Below are positions 36,012-44,784 of a stretch of DNA of 44,806 nt, one piece after another. Where the stretch lies: assembly GCA_021740045.1 (NCBI GenBank), contig JAIPAP010000018.1, positions 1-44,806 on the forward strand, written 5' to 3'. The notes under the pieces were generated by a model, which had not been told where the DNA came from, did not search any database, and saw only the letters and a list, made by a program, of their open reading frames with translations. The stretch comes from Bacteroidales bacterium (lineage in GTDB: Bacteria > Bacteroidota > Bacteroidia > Bacteroidales > JAIPAP01). The position numbers were made by a program, and so were the translations under genes. Positions within the stretch are counted from its first letter, which is position 1; each line of letters opens with the position of its first letter.

Positions 36012-36042
36012 AAACCCCTCCCGAAATCTTCAGGAGGGGTTT
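36012..36042 (-). terminator. Terminator after the second propeller gene
   Basis: AAACCCCTCC and GGAGGGGTTT, a perfect 10-bp stem with an 11-base loop, followed on the minus strand by TTT. It lies 53 bases after the stop of the gene at 36095-38077. Confidence 0.88.
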
Positions 36043-36094
36043 GTGGTTTATTATGGCTTATTAATATCGCAAGCCATAACTATTAAAACTGATT

Positions 36095-38077
36095 CTACTT
36101 TACGGTCATTTTCCGGGTGATGGTTTCCTCACCGGCTTCTATGCTATAGAAGTATACGCCCGGTGTTAGTTTACTTCCATCAATAATGAATTGATGGAGG
36201 CCATTCACCATGCCGGCGTCTTCCGTTTGAATGATTTGTCCGGTGACGCTAAAAAGCTGTAATTGAACAGGCACCGCTTTGTCGGTGGTTACTTCTATCG
36301 TAGTCTTTCCGCGGAATGGGTTGGGGTAATTCTGTGAAACATTGATATCCGATGCTACTGTCACAGGTTCACTCATGCCGACTCCATCGGGGAATGGATG
36401 AACAAAATCGCCCTCGGTTAACGTAAAGTCCTGGATATACATGTAAGTAACCTGTTTAGTCGGGTCATTCGGATCCATGTCTTCATAGGTAAATGGAATT
36501 GTATACTGATCATTGTCAGTAAACATATAATGCGGGGCAGCAAAGAAATAAGCCTGAAGCCAGGCAACGGTAGCTTCGGTAACGTTGAGGGTGTCCGTAA
36601 AGGTGCGAGCAACCATATCAAGGCCTACGCAGCGGATATCGGGCATATTATTGGTTTCGCTGAAGCCGGGATCGGTCTCCTGCCAGGAGATCAGCACTTT
36701 TTCGCCATTCATGGTAGTGGTTGCCTGAATACGGTTATCTTCGGTAAGGTCACCGTATTCACCCCTGAAATTAGCCAGTTTTTTCAGATCAAGGCCGGTC
36801 CATGTAAGAGCCCCGTCAGTTGACCAGATGTCAAAAGCAGCAAAGGTATAAGGTTCGGTCACAATAGAATAGGGATTAGCTCCTGCAACACCTACTACAA
36901 CACCAATGTGGGGATTACCGGTATGATCGACCACCAGGTCGAAATCAAATGCTGTGGTATAAAGGATTTCATCACGGTCGGGTATCGGTGGCTCGAAAAG
37001 CGATTCTATTTGCTGATCGGTTAGATATTGCTTTACCCTGTGAATACCATCTTCACCGCCTAGTTGGATTCCTCCCATGTATTCCCAGTCATCACCGCCA
37101 TTGGTGGTTTTAAATACGATGGGGTAAATGGCACCGGCCGAAAAATCAACCGATTCGTCATTTGAAAGCAACACCATGTAACCAATTTCCCCGTCAGGGC
37201 CAAAGGCTACTTTTTCGTTCATCACGTAGTAAAGGTCTTCATCATGGATTACTTCAAATTCCATCAGTTCAGCTTCGTAGGTAATGTCGCCTTCTTCTTC
37301 ATCGAAAGTGCCCTTATTCACGATCAGGTTATCGGTGTAGTTCAGGCTTCCTGATGTCCAGTCATCGGCCGGATCAACCACCCAAGCCACACCGTCTTGC
37401 GTTACCGTATAAGCCTCGGGGATGTATTGATACATACCTTCATCGGGATTAGCAGGCCGGGTATGCTTGGTAGTGTCGGCATGATCGACCAAATTGGCCG
37501 TGCCATAGCCATAACCGCCCCAGGTATCAGGTGAATTGGAGCCATCGAGAATTGGCCCGAAAAAAAATAAGTAAGCATTAGCAGGGTCAAGGTTCCCCAC
37601 CGGGTTGTAAATGGCTCCGTGCGGATAGCGGATCGCATCCACATTGTAATTGGGCCCCGGTTCGTTGGATTCATACACCATAATGTTGTTTTCGAAAGTC
37701 TGGCCCATGTCCAGTGAGAGGTCCATCGCAAGGTTACCCGAGTAAGTTTCGGATGTCATGCGGTGGGTGTTGGTTACAGCATTCAGGTGATCATCCACCC
37801 AAAGGATGGTCTTTTGGCCACCGCCGTATCCATAGCTATAAGCATTGGCCGATTGTCCTATGGCAAAGATGTTTAATTGCTGTGCACCTTTGGTCCGTTC
37901 AGGGACTGCATAGGTTGAAGAAGTAATCGGTGTGGGTTTGCTTACACTTTCGATGGCCACTGCCTGCTCAGGATTATGCACGGCAGTTTGCAAGCCATTT
38001 TGTAAGCTTGAATTTTGCTGGGCATAAATTGTTACAACCAGCATTAGTGAAACGGTTAACAGTACAAACTTTTTCAT
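36095..38077 (-). CDS. T9SS-exported Asp-box propeller protein, type B, copy 1
   Basis: A 660-residue protein with a signal peptide (ending VVTIYAQ). The type B body has its own landmarks, shared nearly word for word with the next gene: KTILWVDDHLNAVTNTHRM, TYSGNLAMDLSLDMGQTF, YESNEPGPNYN and RYPHGAIYNP. Degenerate Asp boxes are LSLDMGQTF, TTNGGDDW and STDGALTW. The T9SS tail is NYPNPFRGKTTIEV ... GVYFYSIEAGEETITRKMTVK. No catalytic motif recognised. Between its ATG and the neighbour's terminator lie about 150 bases that should hold its own promoter, so it is probably expressed alone. Confidence 0.87.
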   Translation of the reverse strand: MKKFVLLTVSLMLVVTIYAQQNSSLQNGLQTAVHNPEQAVAIESVSKPTPITSSTYAVPERTKGAQQLNIFAIGQSANAYSYGYGGGQKTILWVDDHLNAVTNTHRMTSETYSGNLAMDLSLDMGQTFENNIMVYESNEPGPNYNVDAIRYPHGAIYNPVGNLDPANAYLFFFGPILDGSNSPDTWGGYGYGTANLVDHADTTKHTRPANPDEGMYQYIPEAYTVTQDGVAWVVDPADDWTSGSLNYTDNLIVNKGTFDEEEGDITYEAELMEFEVIHDEDLYYVMNEKVAFGPDGEIGYMVLLSNDESVDFSAGAIYPIVFKTTNGGDDWEYMGGIQLGGEDGIHRVKQYLTDQQIESLFEPPIPDRDEILYTTAFDFDLVVDHTGNPHIGVVVGVAGANPYSIVTEPYTFAAFDIWSTDGALTWTGLDLKKLANFRGEYGDLTEDNRIQATTTMNGEKVLISWQETDPGFSETNNMPDIRCVGLDMVARTFTDTLNVTEATVAWLQAYFFAAPHYMFTDNDQYTIPFTYEDMDPNDPTKQVTYMYIQDFTLTEGDFVHPFPDGVGMSEPVTVASDINVSQNYPNPFRGKTTIEVTTDKAVPVQLQLFSVTGQIIQTEDAGMVNGLHQFIIDGSKLTPGVYFYSIEAGEETITRKMTVK

Positions 38078-38228
38078 GATCGGATTTTTTAGGTTAACTC
38101 AATAAATATTTGGTTTTAGCCGCGACAAGATATGAAAAAGATATAAATTATACAAGTAGTCATTTAAAATGCAATTGATTAGTTAATTAAAAGTACTGCT
38201 ATGCCTGATTCCTAGTGGTATAAAAAAA

Positions 38229-38250
38229 CCCTCCCGGATTGACGGGAGGG
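38229..38250 (-). terminator. Terminator after the third propeller gene
   Basis: CCCTCCCG and CGGGAGGG pair perfectly around a six-base loop, followed on the minus strand by seven Ts. It is 58 bases after the stop of the gene at 38308-40296. Confidence 0.88.
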
Positions 38251-38307
38251 CTTTATAGTGCTTAACAGCTACTGCATGTGGTAGCCTGTTTCTTATGCAT
38301 TGTTATG

Positions 38308-40296
38308 CTATTTAACGGTCATCTTCCGGGTAATGGTTTCCTCACCGGATTTTATAGTATAGAAGTAAACGCCGGGTTTTAAGGTGTTTCCATCAATTTT
38401 AAAGCTATGATGACCATTTACAGTTCCGGCATCTTCGCTGTATACCACTTGTCCGGTAAGGCTGATAACCTTAACCTGGACCGGCATTGTTTCATCCGTA
38501 TGAATATCGATAGTGGTTGTTAAGCTAAATGGGTTCGGATAATTCTGTGAGACGTTTATGTCGCTTATCATCACAGGATCCTCATTAAAGCCAACTCCAT
38601 CAGGGAATTCGTGTTTGAAATCGGCTTCGGTCCAGGCAAAATCCTGTATGTACATGTAGGTTACCGGTTTGGCTGGGTCGCCCGGATCCATCGCTTCATA
38701 AGTAAACGGGATGGTGTACTTATTATCGTCCGTTAGCACATAATGCGGGGCTGCAAAGAAATAAGCCTGAAGCCATGCCATGGTATATTCGGTTACATCC
38801 ACAGTATCGGTATAAAGGTGACCGACCGGATCGATACCTACACACTGAATATCGGGCATATCGTTGTTTTCGCTCCATTCAGGATCGGTTTCCAGCCATG
38901 AAACAAATACTTTTTCACCATCCATCGTGGTGGATGCCTGTATGCGGTTATCTTCAGTATAGGTGGCATCACCGAATTCACCCCGCAAGCTGGGTACTTT
39001 TTTCAAATCGAGCGCAGTCCATGAATTGGCGCCATCGGTTGACCAGATATCAAAAGCTGCAAAGGTGTAAGGTTCGGTTACAATGGAAAAGGGATCGACA
39101 CCTGTAACTCCTACCATAACGGCAATGTGCGGGTTTCCGGAGTAATCAACCACCAGGTCGAAATCGAAGGCAGTGGTATAAAGGATCTCATCACGGCCGG
39201 GTACCGGGTCGAAAAGAGTAGCCAGTTGTTCATCGGTGAGGAATTGCTTTACACGTTCCAGGCCATCTTCTCCACCAAGTTGAATGCCACCCATATTTTC
39301 CCAGTCGTCGCCACCATTGGTGGTTTTATAAACAATGGGATAAACGGAACCTTCCGAAAATTCAACAGATCCGTCGTTGGATAAAACCACCATATAACCG
39401 GTTTGTCCGTCAGGGCCAAAAGCGATCTTCTCATTCATAATGTAATATAGATCGGGATCATCGATCACTTCACAATCTATCAGGTCGGCTTCGTAAATCA
39501 CATTGCCTTCTTCTTCATCGTAAATCCCTTTATTCACAATGAGGTTACTTGTATAGTCAAGGGTTCCTGAAGTCCAGTCATCGGCAGGGTCTACGGCCCA
39601 GGCAATGCCATCCTGGGTAACGGTAAATGCTTCAGGGATGTATTGATACATGCCTTCATCCAGGTTTGATGAACGGGTATGCTTGACGGTATCCTCAAAA
39701 TCGACCAGGTTGGCCATTCCAAAACCATAACCGCCCCATGTGTCATCACTGGAATTTGAACCGTCGAGTACGGGTCCGAAGAAGAACAGGTGTGCATTTG
39801 CCGGATCGAGATTTCCCAACGGATTATAGATTGCTCCGTGAGGGTACCGGATAGCATCAGAATTATAGCTGGGTCCCGGTTCGTTGGATTCATACACCAT
39901 AATGTTGTTTTCGAAGCTTTGTCCGCCATCCAGTGAAAGGTCCATAGCCAGGTTGCCCGAGTAAGTGTCCGCAGTCATGCGGTGGGTGTTGGTAACGGCA
40001 TTGAGGTTGTCATCCACCCAAAGGATGGTTTTTTGACCGCCGCCATATCCATAGCTGTAAGCATTGGCCGAAGCCCCGATCTCAAAAATGTTCAGGTCTT
40101 TTGAACCCTTTGTTGTTTCGGGAACGGCATGGTCCGAAGTGGTGATCGGAGCAGGTTTACTCACGGATTCAATGGCTACTGCCTTTTTTGGGTGATGAAC
40201 TGCAGATTCAAGGCCATTGCGGAGTGTTTGGTTTTGCTGAGCATAAAGCGCTGTAGACAGCAAAAGTGTGAGCGCTACTAGTACATAATTTTTCAT
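38308..40296 (-). CDS. T9SS-exported Asp-box propeller protein, type B, copy 2
   Basis: A 662-residue close paralogue of the gene at 36095-38077, collinear over its full length (KTILWVDDNLNAVTNTHRM; GNLAMDLSLDGGQSF; YESNEPGPSYN; KTTNGGDDW; STDGANSW). The two differ by scattered substitutions and a few one- or two-residue changes, so duplication happened some time ago. Signal peptide ends TALYAQ; the T9SS tail is NYPNPFSLTTTIDI ... GVYFYTIKSGEETITRKMTVK, its last 11 residues identical to copy 1. Function unknown beyond likely surface binding. Confidence 0.87.
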   Translation of the reverse strand: MKNYVLVALTLLLSTALYAQQNQTLRNGLESAVHHPKKAVAIESVSKPAPITTSDHAVPETTKGSKDLNIFEIGASANAYSYGYGGGQKTILWVDDNLNAVTNTHRMTADTYSGNLAMDLSLDGGQSFENNIMVYESNEPGPSYNSDAIRYPHGAIYNPLGNLDPANAHLFFFGPVLDGSNSSDDTWGGYGFGMANLVDFEDTVKHTRSSNLDEGMYQYIPEAFTVTQDGIAWAVDPADDWTSGTLDYTSNLIVNKGIYDEEEGNVIYEADLIDCEVIDDPDLYYIMNEKIAFGPDGQTGYMVVLSNDGSVEFSEGSVYPIVYKTTNGGDDWENMGGIQLGGEDGLERVKQFLTDEQLATLFDPVPGRDEILYTTAFDFDLVVDYSGNPHIAVMVGVTGVDPFSIVTEPYTFAAFDIWSTDGANSWTALDLKKVPSLRGEFGDATYTEDNRIQASTTMDGEKVFVSWLETDPEWSENNDMPDIQCVGIDPVGHLYTDTVDVTEYTMAWLQAYFFAAPHYVLTDDNKYTIPFTYEAMDPGDPAKPVTYMYIQDFAWTEADFKHEFPDGVGFNEDPVMISDINVSQNYPNPFSLTTTIDIHTDETMPVQVKVISLTGQVVYSEDAGTVNGHHSFKIDGNTLKPGVYFYTIKSGEETITRKMTVK

Positions 40297-40648
40297 TTAA
40301 CGTCGTTTTAGATTTAAAGTAGATTGATTAGCTGGTGCTAAAATAGGCCGATTCCGCGAAATATGCTAATTTTTTGCATATAAATTTCCTGCATGAGCTA
40401 ATAAACCACTAGCGACCGGAAAATTTCCTGCCTGGAATCTCCTTCGGGTTGCAGCTCCTTTTTTATAACTCAGGCACTGTAACCTCGATTATTTGGTTTA
40501 TTACGAACATTATGAAGCTATCCATAAGGACCTCGCAAGGGAGAAGCCACTGAAAAAGAAAAAACCCCTCGCTTGATGGGAGGGGTTTTTCAATATGTAT
40601 CCGGCTACTTAAAAGCAGAAACCGGGATTGTATGCAAGCCTGCTTAAT
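40297..40648. other. Gene-free gap between propeller copies
   Basis: 352 bases without a convincing gene. It holds the terminator at 40561-40589, an inverted repeat ATATGC-N9-GCATAT (40361-40381) upstream of the type B copy 2 start, and otherwise nothing recognised. The promoter of that copy must lie here, but no exact TAnnTTTG was found. Confidence 0.5.
40561..40589 (-). terminator. Terminator after the fourth propeller gene
   Basis: AAAACCCCTC and GAGGGGTTTT form a perfect 10-bp stem with a nine-base loop; on the minus strand the stem is followed by TTCTTTTTC. It is 60 bases after the stop of the gene at 40649-42511, and its stem closely resembles the one at 36012-36042. Confidence 0.88.
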
Positions 40649-42511
40649 CTATCTTACCGTCATCTTTTTGGTAAGGGTTTGATTACCGGCTTCGATGCTA
40701 TAAAAGTAGATGCCTGACGAAAGCTCCGAACCATCGATGGTAAACTGATGTGTATTGTTTACCTTGCCGGCATCCTGCGAGTAGATCAATTGACCGGTAA
40801 TGGAGTATACATTCAGCTTCACATTCACAGGTTTGGTGGTATTCACCATAATGATGGAATTATCCATAAACGGATTGGGCTGATTCTGGCTTACCCTGAT
40901 AGCCGGTTCTGCCGCCTGTGGATCATCCATGCCGATGATCTCCGACTTTTGTATCTTGCCGTAAATAATGCGGTTTTCAACATAGGGATGCTCATCATCC
41001 AATGCCACACCCGGGTGCTCATCGGCCTGATAGAAATAATGGAAATAATCACCGGAGCGGGATGTTAACTGGGGATAAATGGTTTCATCGAAGCTATGTG
41101 CCACAAAGAATGCGATCATATCGGTGAATGATCCCCAGGTTAAACCACCGTCGGGAGAGGAACGAGCCCATACATGTTTATAGGTGTTTGTTCCGTTGTC
41201 AAAGCCCTCGGTGGTGGAAGCATACATGACTAATATCTTTCCCTCGGCATCCACGCTGATCGTTGGCATGGTTGATAGCCCTATGGATCGATAGTGGATA
41301 ATCTCATCCTCCAGGTCCATTTCGCCGTTGCCGTTTACATCCTGGTACCAGCCAATAAGGTTTTCATTTTCGACCAGTTCCGAATCAGGGTGGCCATAGG
41401 GATCGAGGGCATGAAGATTATCGGAAAAAGTTTCCATATCTTCATTCCAATAACCGATGCCATCAACAAAGGGGAAAAAAGTATAAGTGGTTCCGGTTTC
41501 AGCATGCAGTACCCGGTTAATACCGAAAACAACATGGGCTTTTCCGTTTTTATCCAATGTTATATTGGCTGAATTATCAACACAATAGAAGGTATCCGTT
41601 ATTGTTTCATCAAACTTAAAGAAGGGATAAGGATGCTCCCATATCACGGTTTTTTCCCAGGTGCTGCCATTGTCGGTTGATTTCATCATAAACATATCGT
41701 GCCATGCACTTGCAACCAAGAATGCAATGGCGCCACCGTTGGGTTGTGCCCATACGTAATCATCGGCTGAAATTTCTGTGTAATAATCTTCACCCAAGCC
41801 ATCGAGAATGATGTTATCATCCAGCCAGGTTTCACCGCCATCTTCCGAACGTGAATATAACAGTGCCGTTGGCTGACCTTCGTAGGGCTCATATGAGTTG
41901 GCTATAATATGCACCCACATATTGTTTTCACCGGAAGTAGATACCCGGGGCCAGGTTAATAAGGGTGCTTCATCGGGCCCCATAAAAGTTTGGTGGCTCC
42001 ATTCGCCGGTTCCCTTTTCAGGGCGGGTTGCAATGTTAAGTCCTTCGGCAAGATGAGCTACAACCATTTCACCGTTCTCACCCCAAGGGGCATAACTGGG
42101 CCAGCCAACACGATCGTCCTCTATACGTTCGGTAGGCATGGGACCCCAGGATGTTCCATCATGGTAATTGTAACCGGTGCCACGGTCAGGGCAGCTTGGC
42201 GGATTTTCCATTCCTCTTGTCCAAGTGGCAGCAAGCGTTCCATCAGCGTGCATGTAAAAACGGTTTTGTAGCGTTGAGTTGGTTTGCAGGTCATAAACGG
42301 TATTACCAATGGTGTCCTCAGTTGGAGCTAATACGGGGCGGTACTTGGTAAGATCGACAGGATTATCGAAGTTGTTGCCGTCTTTTACCGGCGCCTTGTA
42401 CTCAACTTTCACGCCGTAATCCTTGTGAGGTGCAGTGATTTGAGATGCACGCTGACCGTATAAATACAGGCCAAATACCAGCATCAATGTTAACAGTAGT
42501 ACTCTTTTCAT
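40649..42511 (-). CDS. T9SS-exported Asp-box propeller protein, type A, copy 2
   Basis: A 620-residue type A protein, closest to the next gene upstream. Signal peptide MKRVLLLTLMLVFGLYLYGQ. Asp boxes SEDGGETW (about 220), STDNGSTW and SPDGGLTW; type A signatures PDRGTGYNYHDG and GWPSYAPWGENGE; and GWYQDVNGNGEMDLEDE, which matches an EF-hand-like calcium loop. The T9SS tail begins NQPNPFMDNSII and ends SGIYFYSIEAGNQTLTKKMTVR. Only 41 bases, without a hairpin, separate it from the upstream copy, so these two are probably one transcript. Confidence 0.88.
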   Translation of the reverse strand: MKRVLLLTLMLVFGLYLYGQRASQITAPHKDYGVKVEYKAPVKDGNNFDNPVDLTKYRPVLAPTEDTIGNTVYDLQTNSTLQNRFYMHADGTLAATWTRGMENPPSCPDRGTGYNYHDGTSWGPMPTERIEDDRVGWPSYAPWGENGEMVVAHLAEGLNIATRPEKGTGEWSHQTFMGPDEAPLLTWPRVSTSGENNMWVHIIANSYEPYEGQPTALLYSRSEDGGETWLDDNIILDGLGEDYYTEISADDYVWAQPNGGAIAFLVASAWHDMFMMKSTDNGSTWEKTVIWEHPYPFFKFDETITDTFYCVDNSANITLDKNGKAHVVFGINRVLHAETGTTYTFFPFVDGIGYWNEDMETFSDNLHALDPYGHPDSELVENENLIGWYQDVNGNGEMDLEDEIIHYRSIGLSTMPTISVDAEGKILVMYASTTEGFDNGTNTYKHVWARSSPDGGLTWGSFTDMIAFFVAHSFDETIYPQLTSRSGDYFHYFYQADEHPGVALDDEHPYVENRIIYGKIQKSEIIGMDDPQAAEPAIRVSQNQPNPFMDNSIIMVNTTKPVNVKLNVYSITGQLIYSQDAGKVNNTHQFTIDGSELSSGIYFYSIEAGNQTLTKKMTVR

Positions 42512-42552
42512 AACGCTTAAATTTTAATGAATAATTGGTTAACTAGATTGAT

Positions 42553-44418
42553 TTATTGAATGATCATTTTTTTGGTTATCACACGATTGTTTGTAATAAT
42601 GCGGTAAAGATAGGAGCCCGGTTTCAGGTCAGCAGCCTCTAAATTGAGTGTATAATCTCCTTTTACTACACCAAGGTTTTGAGATCTTACCAGTTTTCCG
42701 GCAAGGTCATACATTTCAAAAAGCATATGGGAGCTTTCAGCGGAGGAAATTTTGATTGTTGTTTCGCGGGTAAACGGATTGGGTTGGTTTTGAGAAACCA
42801 CCAAATCATTAGTCCTGTTTACAGGATTAGTTATTCCAACGATATCCGCTTTGGGAATTCGGGAGTGATAAATGCGGTTTTCCACCCATTCATGCTGGTC
42901 GTCCAAGGCTATTCCGGGCATTTCATCGGCCTGGTAGATGAGGTGAACATCTGTTTCGGTGGTGTTTTGTGCAGCCACCGGGTAAACACATTCATCAAAG
43001 GTATGGATGGGATTGATGGTGATGTCGTGAAACTCACCCCAGCTCAGGCCGTTATCGGGGGATGTGCGGGCCCAGAGGTGCTTATAATTATTCACACCGT
43101 TATCGTATCCTTCGGTGGTTGAACTGTAAAACACAAATACTTTCCCTTGCTCATCAATGGTAATGGTCGGCATGGTTGACAGGCCCAATTCACGGTAATA
43201 GATCAAATCATCGAGCAGGTCCATTTGGCCGTTGCCATTCACATCCTGATACCAGCCAATGAGGTTTTCATTTTCAACCAGTTCCGAATCCGGGTGTCCA
43301 TAGGGATCGAGGGTGTGAATATTATCGGAGAAGGTCTCCATATCTTCATTCCAATACCCAATGCCATCAACATAAGGAAAGAGGAAATATTCGGTTCCGG
43401 GTTCACTGTGCAATACCCTGTTGATTCCGAAAACAACATGAGCTTTTCCATTTTTGTCGAGGGTAATGCTGGCCGAATTATCAACGCAATAAAAGGTATC
43501 GGTAATGGTTTCCTCCCATTCAAAGAAGGGGTAGGGATGTTCCCATATTACGGTTTTTTCCCAGGTTTCACCGTTGTCGGTCGATTTCATCATAAACATA
43601 TCGTGCCAGGCGTCGGCGCACAGGAAAGCTATGTTTCCGTTACGAGGCTCTGCCCACACGTATTCATCGGCAGAAATGCTGTTGTAATAATCCGGGCCTG
43701 TTCCGTCGAGCAATTCATTTTCAATGTCCCATGTTTCACCGCCGTCGGTGGAACGCGAATAAAGCATGGCGCCATCCATGCCTTCATAGGGTGTTCCACC
43801 GTTCCCTTCGGGAAGGGTTGTAGCCAGTACATGTACCGAATTACCATCGGTTGCCATGCGTGACCAGGCCAATACATGTTCATCGCTTGGGTTTTCGAAA
43901 GTGAATTCGTTCCATTCGCCACTGCCTTTGGCTTCGCGGGTAAGATACACCAGGTTATTGGTAAAATCATGGCTAAACACGATCTCGCCGTTTTCTCCCA
44001 GGGGAGCATATGAAGGCCATCCGGTTCTTACCGATTCCAGGCGCTCTTCGGGCTGAGGGCCCCAGGCAGTGCCGTCATAAAAGTTATAGCCGGTGCCCCG
44101 GTCGGGGAAGGTGGGTGGCGATTCAACGCCCATGGTCCAAACAGCCCCCATAGTACCATCGGCATAAACATGGAAACGATTGGCCAGCAAGGTGTTGCTT
44201 TGCAGGTCGTACCAGGTTTTCCCGATCACGGTTTCCTCGGGGGCTGCACCATGCTGATACATATCAAAAGCAGTGGCGCTATTGGTACTCACATCTATAA
44301 AAGGTTGATGAACTGCCTTTACGGCAATGTCTTTATGGGATTCGGTTAGTTGGGGATTTTGCTGCCCAAAGCACCACAGGGTGGCGACAAGGAGCATTGT
44401 TATTAAAATTGGTCTCAT
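42553..44418 (-). CDS. T9SS-exported Asp-box propeller protein, type A, copy 3
   Basis: A 621-residue type A protein. Signal peptide MRPILITMLLVATLWCFGQ. Asp boxes STDGGETW, STDNGETW and SPDNGLSW; PDRGTGYNFYDGTAWGP and GWPSYAPLGENGE; a calcium-loop-like DVNGNGQMDLLDD. The stretch GHPDSELVENENLIGWYQDV is identical in copy 2. The T9SS tail is NQPNPFTRETTIKI ... PGSYLYRIITNNRVITKKMIIQ. It is first of the array in transcription order; a perfect -7 element TATATTTG lies at plus-strand 44445-44452, about 27 bases before the ATG. Confidence 0.88.
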   Translation of the reverse strand: MRPILITMLLVATLWCFGQQNPQLTESHKDIAVKAVHQPFIDVSTNSATAFDMYQHGAAPEETVIGKTWYDLQSNTLLANRFHVYADGTMGAVWTMGVESPPTFPDRGTGYNFYDGTAWGPQPEERLESVRTGWPSYAPLGENGEIVFSHDFTNNLVYLTREAKGSGEWNEFTFENPSDEHVLAWSRMATDGNSVHVLATTLPEGNGGTPYEGMDGAMLYSRSTDGGETWDIENELLDGTGPDYYNSISADEYVWAEPRNGNIAFLCADAWHDMFMMKSTDNGETWEKTVIWEHPYPFFEWEETITDTFYCVDNSASITLDKNGKAHVVFGINRVLHSEPGTEYFLFPYVDGIGYWNEDMETFSDNIHTLDPYGHPDSELVENENLIGWYQDVNGNGQMDLLDDLIYYRELGLSTMPTITIDEQGKVFVFYSSTTEGYDNGVNNYKHLWARTSPDNGLSWGEFHDITINPIHTFDECVYPVAAQNTTETDVHLIYQADEMPGIALDDQHEWVENRIYHSRIPKADIVGITNPVNRTNDLVVSQNQPNPFTRETTIKISSAESSHMLFEMYDLAGKLVRSQNLGVVKGDYTLNLEAADLKPGSYLYRIITNNRVITKKMIIQ

Positions 44419-44570
44419 GTTTTAAGGATTTTGGGTTTCGTTAACAAATATATAAAATAATCAACTATACCTCATTTGATTATTGAATTTGTTGGCGCTT
44501 GTTATGAATTTTTCCTGTTCCGTTTATTCAAATACATAATCTTTATCATTGGTGTCCGGTAAACATCTAG

Positions 44571-44628
44571 GAGATTCCCTGCCCTCGCCTGAGGCGAGGC
44601 AGACAGGCTCGCTCCGCTACCAATGACA
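44571..44628. repeat. Interspersed palindromic repeat, copy 1
   Basis: Begins GAGATTCC, contains a palindromic core CCTCGCCTGAGGCGAGG, then GGCTCGCTCCGCTACC, and ends AATGACA. The same order of blocks occurs at 44720-44784. Confidence 0.6.
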
Positions 44629-44719
44629 AGTTTTTACTGGATGCTGATTGTAAAATGGTTATCAATTATTCCCGATAAAGTGGGCTAGGTAAAAATGTAA
44701 AGGTGACTGCATTACGACG

Positions 44720-44784
44720 GAGATTCCAGCCTGCCGGCTGGCAGGTCTCAGTCGCCTCCTAACGTCGGCTCCATCGAAATGACA
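44720..44784. repeat. Interspersed palindromic repeat, copy 2
   Basis: Begins GAGATTCC, contains a palindromic core CAGCCTGCCGGCTGGCAGG, then GTCGCCTCC and GGCTCCATCG, and ends AAATGACA. Similar mobile or structural repeats are scattered in Bacteroidota intergenic DNA; the core differs from copy 1 while the ends match. Confidence 0.6.

Noticed and set aside
43225-43863. 212-residue plus-strand ORF, with another of 147 residues at 42679
   Set aside because: Both are antisense to the type A propeller gene; the matching shadow at 41294 in the paralogue is shorter, so the frame is not conserved.
33976-44418. Sialidase activity for the Asp-box proteins
   Set aside because: Asp boxes alone are not diagnostic; the RIP motif and arginine triad of sialidases were not found.
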